DNA of 64,000 nt from Chlorops oryzae. Its lineage: Eukaryota > Arthropoda > Insecta > Diptera > Chloropidae. The stretch's first letter is position 1. Each line of letters starts with the position of its first letter. The stretch lies in the NCBI GenBank assembly GCA_020466095.1, contig CM035807.1, positions 9,892,697 through 9,956,696 on the forward strand. The letters run 5' to 3'. Of the stretch, positions 55,504 to 64,000 are shown piece after piece. A model generated the notes under the pieces. The model did not search any database. It saw only the letters and a program-made list of their open reading frames with translations, and was not told the origin of the DNA. The translations under genes were made by a program, and so were the position numbers.

Positions 55504-56690
55504 TTTCATTGCAATCGTACAGTATTACATGGAAGTGATTTTTTTTCTTCACGACTAAAAAGAAAACACAACAATAGAGCATCGATAACATTAGTCAAAT
55601 GAAATAAATTATGAAATAAATTCAGCAGAAAAATCCCTCTTGGCATCGCGGATTTGCAATCCTAACCAATTGCAACAAATGACCTTGCATTGATAGATAA
55701 ATTTTTATTTTCTATATTTCTCAAATCCATTTATCATATTTCGTTATGATTAAATTTTGTCCTCTCCTTTTTCCTTTTGCTTAACAATTTATACAGAGCA
55801 TCTTTCGCATCTCAACCCTCGATCGATTTTTATGCTCCTTTAACCTGTCTGTCTTTACTACTCTCTATCAACTTTTTTCTTGCCCGGGGAAGCAATTTTG
55901 TCAACTTTGTTTTATATTTCGCTGCACAGTGGAGCGTTCGCAGATATTTCGCTGCAAGAATAAAAAAGTATAATTTCAATTTTTCAGTTGACTACCTTTA
56001 GTAGTCCATTTTTCACGATTTTCCACTAACTTGCAATAACACATTTCTGCCTAAATTTTTCAAACGGATCAACAAATCTTCTCCATTTCATACTTTTCTC
56101 ATTACTTGCATTTTTTATATTTTAATTTTTTTTTTTTTTGGTATTTCCTCTATTCCATGCCGATTTGTTAGTATATTTGATTGCTTTCAAGCCACTGTGC
56201 ACTGTGGCTATTGGTCTCGACGCCTCATATTACTTTCGCAAGGTATAAGATTGCTTTCGGTGTGCGACATTAACGCCGCAAAATTTAATTTCCTGTGAAC
56301 GGTTTAAGCGGTTAAAGTTCACTTCGCGACATCGCAAAAAACAAAACAAAAAAAACAGTAAAAATAAAAAATAAAATAAACCGAGTTAATGAAAACAAAT
56401 ATCCTTCCTGAGGGAAATATTATAAATTCTTTATTAAAGCAGTCAGGTGTGCTTTAAATAATTTAACCATGACAAGACGGAATTATTGATTGAGATTTTT
56501 CCTTTCGAATTTTCAGTTTTTAGTTATCAATGAGTATTTTTTAAAGCGAATTTTTCCTCATTCCTCTCCTCTAAACTAGTTTACAGCCACTTCCCTCAGG
56601 AGATATCAATATACCTACTTTTCTCATTGATTTTGGCTTTCTAAAAACGAAAAAAATATTTTAAACTCGACATAAGAAATCCATAAATCG
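55504..56690. other. No gene recognised
   Basis: AT-rich; nothing assigned. Confidence 0.4.
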
Positions 56691-56698
56691 GTCATAAA

Positions 56699-56940
56699 CA
56701 GGGCTCGGATTTTGTTGACTTTTATAAATTTAAAGCATACTTTATGGGGCAAATTTTTTCTTACCAACAATTTGCGAACAAGTTTAGCGAAATTGAACTT
56801 CAAACAGTTTTTCTAACATCAAAAATATTCATATCGAAGTTAAAAATCGATTTGAATCCTAACTTTATGTGAGTTGAACAAAATTTTTACTCCATAAAGT
56901 ATGCTTTAAATTTATAAAAGTCAACCAAATCCGAGCCCTG
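56699..56940. repeat. hAT-like MITE, copy 4
   Basis: 242 bp, CAGGGCTCGG to CCGAGCCCTG, with an exact 8-bp duplication GTCATAAA at 56,691-56,698 and 56,941-56,948. Confidence 0.92.
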
Positions 56941-56948
56941 GTCATAAA

Positions 56949-59196
56949 TGATTGTTTTCACGTACCTAAAATACATTTAATGTCTTTGCGCTGGGTGAAA
57001 AATTGCTAGCATACTTTTAGGGTAATTTGAGTTTCTCTTCTGGTTTTGGATAAAAAAATTTTCAACTGTGTAGGGGCAAAAGTGTATCAAGGAGCACTCA
57101 GAATTTTGCAAGTTATAATTTTTCGATATTTTAAACAAAAAAAGCTTCAACATTTCTTACAGGCTTGGGAGCTATGGCCCAAAAATGTTAAAAAGTGTTT
57201 TTAAAAAACTCGGGAAATTTTTAAGATTTTTTTCAATTTTTAAGGTACCAGATATAATTATTTCGGATCAGTTTGTAGTACAACTACTTTAAATGAGTCT
57301 GGGGTTAAACTTTGTCATAGATAGGAAAATAATATATTGAACTGGTTACGAGATATAGCCATGAGTAAGTGCGCAACTTAATTCTCGACCACACTTATTA
57401 AGATGGAATAAAAAAAAAAAGTGAAGTTTCTATTTTATTTATTTATTTTCAAAATGAAAGTTATTAATAAATCAATAACACCAACAAAATAGGAATTCTG
57501 GTAACAGAGGCTATCGGAGTTGCTACATACATACCTACATTCACCAAGTACTGTCAGAAACTGCAGTTAAATTTTGGCTTACATTCGATGACCTCAAAAA
57601 TGTGTCAGAGTTTATTATTTTTTCTTCATATTTATTTTTATTTTATATACATATATATTGTAGGAATTTTTAATATTTTTTTTAATACTTTTAAAGGCAA
57701 AAAAGCTTAAGAAAATAATTGTCCAAATAATTGTTTCAAATAATATTTGAAACCAAAAAGAATTTTTTTTTTTTAATTTTCCTTACCTTAAATTTCCCGC
57801 AGTCTCGTAGTGATATTGAGCCCGGTTTCAATGTTATTTTCACAAATAAAACTTTTAACAATAAAATAGTTTTTTTTTTCAAAAATAATTTTTTTTTTTT
57901 TTTTTTGTTCAAAACACCAAAAAGCACAATGAAAAATGAAATTTCTTCATTTAAGAAATCCCTTCTTCTATTTATTATTTATATTAAATTTATTTGAAAA
58001 ATTCAAACCGCTCTTCATACAAAAAACAAAAGCTCAGAACGTGATTGCGTCTCTCACAAAACTGTTCTGAAGCGAACCAAGCGAAAGTGGCTGGAGCTTC
58101 GCATTCGAGTTCAGTTTTGTGTTTATATTTCTTCCCATCACTCTCCAAGACCACCCAAAATAAAAACTGTTATACACCAGCCCCCATCTGAGAAGACATG
58201 CTCTTATTTACTTTAGAGAGAATTTTTCCGCCAAGAGCTTTTCCCCCCGCTAACACTCTTTAAGCTTTGCTGCTCGCATTGTGGACAATTGATTCGCTAG
58301 CACCGCAGAAGAAATCAACACACACTCCTTGATGGTCGAAGCTGCGTTGCGTTGTTTTCCAAATGTTTTGTTTTTTTTTTTTTTTTTTGTTGCTTTCAGC
58401 TGCTTTTGCCGGGACCATCGAGCTGCACCAGTTCCGGTTATTGCCATAAATGGTCAATATGCGTTTTCATCGAAGCGTGTGAATGCAATTTTCCATCGGA
58501 ATCGAATATCGCACATGATGTTTCGAACGATGCCAAAGCTTTCAAAGGTTTGGGCGGGGGAAAATTTATGCTGAAATAATTTTTCATATTTTACGAAATT
58601 AGAACTTAAATTTTATAGTCCTTTCGGGATGACCTTGACGAAATTGAAATATTAAAAAGTCTTCTCATCTGCATATGGGTAATTTTCATACTGGTAACGT
58701 TACACATACGTCCGTTTTTTTTTTTTTTTTATATATTTTCACCTCAAAGTTGACGAAACATAATAAAAACACAAATTTTTTGAACCCTTGTGTTAAAAAT
58801 AACTAGACCTACAATTCGTTCCTTAATATATTTTTGATTGCACTTATGGTTAAGGAGCTTTAAGCGGTTAAAGATTTCTGGTAACATTACAAACATGGAA
58901 CTTTTGTGAAATTTGGCCATATAAGGCCAATATTTGTAGAATTTTTTGAAAGGTAAAGATTTTTTTTTTTATAATCGACCTACCACTTGCTTGGATACTG
59001 TTAATATTGAGATGATTTTGACCTGTAGAGAGAATGATAGGAAAAGAGGCACGAATTTCCTTGCTTGCCCAGAATTCGCCAAATCCTTTGAAATTTTTAA
59101 CACCTTTTCTCGATGCATGCATGAGGAACCCGAAAAAAAAATTCCTGGCTTTGAAATTGCATTTCAATTGTCTGGATTATCTTTTCATTAGTCTTG
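56949..59196. other. No gene recognised
   Basis: AT-rich with long T runs. The part 58,240-58,560 is less AT-rich and has open frames on both strands, but no recognisable domain or consistent splice pair. Confidence 0.4.
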
Positions 59197-59842
59197 ACAC
59201 AGATCCTGACGGCCTATGTGCCGTAGTTAGTTGAGATGCCAATTTACGAAGCGAGAGGCTCGGAGTTCAACTCCCAGCTGAGGTCGTGGATGTTTGTGTC
59301 GTTTTTTCTGTTTCTGATTTTCTTTGTTTTCCAATTTTTCGATTGTATCAAAACATTCTTTTTTTTAATTGTTTGCAGCCACAATAACCTAGCCTACCTA
59401 TGTTTAGTCAAAATTTCGTTTTTTGATATACCCCAAAAATTTCGAAATTTTCAAAATCATTTTTTTTTAATTTTTCTTAGTGAAAAGCTTGAACGGAAAG
59501 AAGTTAAGATTCAGTTACTGTTCACGGAACTTAACGTTGCTCGTTTTACCGTAAACTTAGATCAACTTAAGAGAATAAATCGAAAAACTCTAAGGGATTT
59601 TGAGGGAGCTTTCAAGTAGAGAAAAGGAGGAAAACATGAAATTATCTTGTTTTGTGCATAATTAGACACCCTTAAGTCTAGATTAGTGCTTCTCAATTAT
59701 TCAAATTTTGAATGCAGTGAAAATATCGGGCTTAAGTTACGTTATGCAATCAGAAGATGAAGTCTTACACTGTAAAAAATTTAAGTCCTAAGTGTTTCAC
59801 CCTTAACGGTGGTAGCCACATTAACCTGATCTAACCTAATGC
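59197..59842 (+). repeat. SINE family B, copy 4, split by an insertion
   Basis: Head GCCGTAGTTAGTTGAGATGC and B-box region GAGTTCAACTCC (59,263-59,274) run to TTTCTTTGTTTTCC near 59,333. The expected tail (CCTAAGTGTTTCACCCTTAA) resumes only at about 59,790. About 455 bp of another repeat lie between, and the short middle of the SINE is missing. Confidence 0.8.
59334..59788 (+). repeat. Dispersed repeat R, left copy (inside a SINE)
   Basis: Its two halves reappear as reverse complement at 63,249-63,440 and 62,266-62,498. Shared words include AAGCTTGAACGGAAAGA, AGGGCTTAAG-type phrases and TGCAATCAGAAGATGA. No coding function seen. Confidence 0.7.
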
Positions 59843-60492
59843 GATCCTAGAAAATATCTTTAAGAAAGAGAACGGACTCGGGATAGGCCGGAAAACTTGA
59901 TTCACGCAAGAGTGAGTGAGTTCGTTTGATCATTCCCACTCCCAAGAGAAATTGCTATAGAAGAAAAAAATTTAATAAATTCGAAGTGATTTTTTAATCG
60001 ATGGAGTTACTGCAAATTACCAACGCTATACTTTCGATAAGAATGGCTCATTATGCTCAATAAATATCTCATTCAAACTGATATTCAATATTTTGAAAAA
60101 TTTTTTGCCAATTCAAGTGGTAGACAATTTTATTTATTGAGTCATAATTTCTACTACTTTTACTTTCAGTACAAAAATTCCAGACATCTGGGAAATAAAA
60201 GAGATTATTTAAAAAAGGAATAAATTTTTTAATAAGTAGGTATGTATTTAATAAATATTTTTGTTCATTTTTATTTAAAAAAAAAAAAAAAAAAAATCTT
60301 TTAAATTTTAACGAAATTGATTATTATTTTAAAATTTAAATGCAAACAAAAGTTTTTGTTCTTGAAGAAATGCCTTTAAAGTTAAATGTCTGGAATCGTT
60401 TTAACTCAAAAACGAAGAAAATCGTAAAGAAAAATTCTTAAATTCTATCTAAAATAAAAAAAGAAAAAATTATTTGTTTTTATTTATGTTGC
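59843..60492. other. Spacer with poly-A run, downstream of the small gene
   Basis: AT-rich with an A run near 60,278-60,296. On the minus strand AATAAA at 60,484-60,479 follows the stop codon of the small gene closely and is a possible, unusually near, polyadenylation signal. Confidence 0.4.
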
Positions 60493-61746
60493 TTAGAATG
60501 GCGATCTTCCATCCATCATGGCCTTGGCGCAGTAGTGCGGGAATTGAATGCCCTGCAAGAGCAATTCGTTGACACCCTGAAAAAAGGGATGAAAAAGAAA
60601 AATATCAGTTTAACTGCATTGCATATGCGATGAGAAAAAAGTAAAACACGTGCAGTGCAACTGAAACCCATCTGCATCAAAACAAAACAAAAAATATATA
60701 GCATGCGAGAAAAACTTTGAGGAGTGGGAGAGCGTTCAGATCTTAATCGCTTTGTTTTTCATTTCGCTCTTGGTCTCTCTTCCTCTCTTATACAGGCCTG
60801 AAATGCATGAATGGGAGACATTTTTGATCTATACAAACAATAAATAAACTTTCTGTCCAATTTCTTTAGACATTTTTTATAACTACAATATTCTTTAGAA
60901 CTCTACATTTGCTCTCTGATTGACTAGTACAGTCATAAGAATATATATTCTTTTGTATTAGGATACTCAAATAGATAAATAATAATAATAATATGCAAAC
61001 TCAACTTACTCAACAACTCAACAAGACCGAAAATAAAGTTTTGATTGAAAAACTTCCTTTCATTACTAACTGAATAAATATTACGTGATATCACGTTACT
61101 TTATGTTTAGGCGTGCCTTTGGGTTTTTTACTCCAACCCACCCCACCCCACCCGACTGTATTTAACACAAAATATAGTCCCCTAAAAGCGTTGTCGATCA
61201 CGACTAAATAATTATTTAAAAGCTAAAAAACATATTCAAAATATGCATACCGACATCAGCGATAAAAATACGACGCTCTCAAAATAAAATTGACATCGTA
61301 CAATGAAATCATCTTCAGAACAACGAAATCCACACTATCTACCAATTTGGTCGCTCAATATTATCAACTATGACCGCATTTTGGACGGAGGGAAATATTT
61401 TCTATTGAGTGCCTGAGCGACTGAATGAATGACTGAACGAACGAACGAACGACTGAATGGAAAATAGCATTTTTATGACTTCACCACAACGATCCCTGAA
61501 CTGTTGCATCGCATTAAGATTCTAAGCCAGTTTTTCGTTTCGATGCAGAGTAGAATTTTTTGTTGATGATGATGGAGAACGTGATGCAATCGAACAAGTC
61601 GCTGCGCTACTACTCACCGATAAACCCGGAATGCACACTTCGATGACGTAGAGTATAACGTAGAGGCCGCAACAGACGAACGCAACGAAAAACGAGATAA
61701 ACCAAAGTACCAAAAGCCAAAAAATAAACCAAATTATGTTGATCAT
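60493..61746 (-). CDS. Two-exon 70-residue membrane microprotein, function unknown
   Basis: Exon 1 is 61,746-61,618 (43 codons) and exon 2 is 60,576-60,493 (27 codons plus TAA), phase 0. The donor is TTATCG|GTGAGT and the acceptor CCCTTTTTTCAG|GG. The ATG has fly-like context CAAAT before it. Residues 3-35 are strongly hydrophobic (IIWFIFWLLVLWFISFF and CCGLYVILYVI), long enough for one long or two tightly packed helices, with a Cys-Cys pair at 25-26. After IEVCIPGLS the tail is polar to amphipathic and ends GRSPF. Composition, the strong splice pair and a sensible protein either side of the intron argue for a real gene. I do not recognise the family; a small membrane regulator is possible but unproven. 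Confidence 0.7.
60576..60577 (-). other. Acceptor of the small gene's intron
   Basis: Minus-strand intron 61,617-60,577 (1,041 bases) begins GTGAGT and ends in a T run plus CAG at 60,579-60,577. Both sites are close to consensus, the main support for joining the two exons. Confidence 0.7.
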
Positions 61747-62265
61747 ATTTGCTGTTTGATTTCCTCGAGCTCAGAATATCGAATAAAAATTTTCAAAAAA
61801 AAATTAAAATGAATTCCTCTGATAAGCAAGTCTGGAGAGCGAAGACAGAGAGAGGGTCACAAGCTCAGGTGGTCTTTCTTTCTCTGCTGGAACACGTTGT
61901 TAATTTCTCGTTTCGTTGTTTTTCTCTCTCTCTCTTTGCTTGTTGTTGTTGTTGTTGTTGTTGCTGGTGTGTTTTGATACCGTGAAGGTGTACAGGTTCT
62001 GAAAATGTAAACAAAATAGTAAATAAATCATTCAGTTTAGGCAACCTTATATGTACCTACTATAAAAGGCATGCAGGCATTGATGCTCCATTCACATACA
62101 ATATATTCACACTGATACATACATACGAGTATATACATATATCTGTTTGTTACTATTGAAAATTTTGTTGTTTACTTTAGCATTAATTAGCATAGCTTTT
62201 GTTTTTCTTCATTTCGAATGAAAATCAACTTAAAAGTTTTGATTTTGAATTAAGGAACCGCGACA
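61747..62265. other. Upstream flank of the small gene
   Basis: Contains (GTT)n at about 61,937-61,963 and CT-rich DNA before it. On the minus strand CTTATCAG (near 61,820) and CTCTCCAG (near 61,835) could be acceptors for an untranslated first exon. No clear promoter seen. Confidence 0.35.
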
Positions 62266-63440
62266 TTCTTTACAGTGTAATGTCTTATCTTCTGATTGCA
62301 TAACGTAACTTAAGCCCGATCTTTTCACTGCATTCAAAATTTGAATACATAATTTAGAAGCACTAATCTAGACTTAAAGGGGTTTAATTGTGCACAAAAC
62401 AAGATAATTTCGAGTTTTCTACCTTTTCTCTTCTCTTTTCCCTTAGAGTGGAAGATTTCTGATAAGTAACGCCTTTTTTTTAAATCGATTTTACTCTCTT
62501 AAGGGGGTTGTCTCATACAACAAACATTTTTTGTCGATTTTTTTCTTTTAATTTTTTTATTGCTTGGATATTTGAGAATATCGTGATAAAAGGATTTTTT
62601 GAAATTCGAAATAGTTTAGAGGATATAGCCTTCTTTTTCAATCAAGGTCTGCGCTAAAACGAGCAATTTTAGCGTTGCTTCAAACCTTAAACGCATTTAT
62701 CTCGAAACCACTTTTTTTGAACTGGCGGCCACGATTTCTCCAGTTCTACTGAACCGATTTTAATGAAACAAATGCATTCGACGCAGAATTGTCACCATTA
62801 TAGCTTGAACCTCAATCATAATTTTAACAAATTTTTTACTATTTTTTTTTACACTGAACTACATAAAATATACCCAAAAATCGATATGTCATTTTTCAAT
62901 GGCCGCCATTTTGTCAAAAAAAAAAATCGCAACATTTTTTCAGAGCTTCACCCGAAAATGACATCTATGTATGTTGATTGTAATGCCATTTTTCTTTTTC
63001 ATTTCGGACAACTTGAAGCCGAGAAATCGTGGCCACCAGAAATACACCAATTTTTTGGAGTCTCCACTTTGACGGCCGAGAACATTTTGAACCGCCCTCA
63101 CATAAAAAAAATTTTTTTCTTGACTAATTTTCATAATTCACAAAAAACACAATAAAACAAAAAAATGAAAAAGCTCTTTTTGGTTTCTGTCAGGAATTTT
63201 TCAAAATGTGGTCCAAAAACAGAGAAGCAAAAGAGGAAACTCCCTTAAGGTGACCCAAGTGTACGGTAAAACGAGTAAATTTACTCTGTAGAGTCTATCG
63301 CGTATCTTAATCATTTCCGTAAACAGTAACCGAATCTGAATGTGCATATTTAGCTCTTTCCGTTCAAGCTTTTCATTTAGAAAAACTAAAAAAATTTTGA
63401 AATTTCTTGGGGATATCAAAAAACGAAAACTTTACTCAAC
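62266..63440 (-). repeat. Dispersed repeat R, right copy, split by TTAA element
   Basis: 62,266-62,498 and 63,249-63,440 are the two halves of the repeat found at 59,334-59,788, in reverse orientation. A TTAA-flanked element (62,499-63,248) sits between them. Confidence 0.75.
62499..63248 (-). repeat. TTAA-flanked element, 62-kb copy
   Basis: Left TTAAGGGGGTTGTCTCAT; right end AAACTCCCTTAA, with TTAA on both sides. It is the reverse orientation of the 44-kb copy and shares the GGCCGAGAACATTTTGAACC and CAATGGCCGCCATTTT words with the 12-kb copy. Its clean position inside repeat R marks it as a later insertion. Confidence 0.88.
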
Positions 63441-64000
63441 GTAGCTAAAAATAACTTTACTTAAGAGTTTTTGTTTCCTTGATTCTTCGTAATAAATTTT
63501 CAGTAACTACTCAGTAAAACCTTGCTAGTTCTCAAAGAATCCCATACCACTTCTAATTCGGATTCAGAGCCCTCATAATGAGATCATTTAAGTCTTTTTC
63601 CGTTCCTCTGCAGGTCATTCAATATGAGTCCTCTTTCATACATTGAATCAGACCACATAAGAGCCATATCTACTTCTACTTATATTTATTATATTTCTCC
63701 CCCTTTTTATTTTTTTTTTTTTTTGTCTCATTTTGGGAATCATATTTCTGAGCCTAATCAGATTATTCTATTTGTTAAGCGTTTTTTTCCTAAATTTCCA
63801 TTTTTTTTTTTTTTAGTAACAAACAGAAATATTATTATTCTGTACAGAAGTTCAACTTCAAAATAGAAACTTTATCTCATTCTTTTTGTGATTCTGAGAG
63901 GATTCTTATCTTTTTCAAATTATTGTCCTCTTATCAGCATGAATTTCTGGAAAAAGTTTTGAGCATGCAAAGTAAAATGAATCATTTGCTTCATAATTGA
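63441..64000. other. No gene recognised
   Basis: AT-rich with T runs at 63,705-63,725 and 63,800-63,814; nothing assigned. Confidence 0.4.

Noticed and set aside
55204..55602. 132-codon plus-strand ORF
   Set aside because: It runs across the end of a TIR element and shows no recognisable domain.
59236..59619. 127-codon plus-strand ORF
   Set aside because: Starts inside a SINE and runs through repeat R; composite of repeats.
62763..63155. 130-codon plus-strand ORF
   Set aside because: Lies wholly in the non-coding TTAA element; not conserved in its other copies.

Overview
This is a eukaryotic, AT-rich, intron- and transposon-rich window, almost certainly from a higher dipteran and most likely a tephritid fruit fly. 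The diagnostic gene is the 5' half of acetylcholinesterase (Ace) on the minus strand. Four coding exons read as a dipteran AChE, including the fly-specific hydrophilic insertion, and match Drosophila Ace almost residue for residue around the active site.

Layout. Positions 1-10,330 hold Ace: the start codon is at 10,200 and four coding exons end at 2,984. The remaining exons, including the one with the catalytic histidine, lie beyond position 1. The 5.7-kb second intron has collected non-autonomous DNA transposons and a dead mariner fragment. A TATA-like box and a CRE palindrome sit just upstream of the start codon. From 10.3 to about 60.5 kb I find no convincing conserved protein exon. This stretch is repeats, microsatellites and unassigned AT-rich DNA, and could be Ace 5' non-coding or regulatory sequence or intergenic. 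At 60.5-61.7 kb (minus) there is a two-exon gene for a 70-residue membrane microprotein that I cannot name.

Repeats form clear families. These are: 8-bp-TSD hAT-like MITEs (four copies plus a half copy); TTAA-flanked elements of 0.7-0.9 kb (four copies); TA-flanked CACTGAG-ended elements (two copies); two tRNA-derived SINE families (three and four copies, two with exact target-site duplications); two larger TIR elements that each carry the same ordered pair of tRNA-like modules; a 5'-truncated LINE; a 1.3-kb (TATGT)n array; and long pyrimidine tracts.

The most unusual region is 19.4-22.7 kb: a recent 1.09-kb tandem duplication. Each unit carries an Inr+DPE core promoter and two exon-like modules that both end in a start codon followed directly by a splice donor. 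A 1.08-kb hAT-like element has landed exactly at one of these junctions. No downstream gene could be identified. Calls rest on reading the sequence by eye; no alignment or database search was run.
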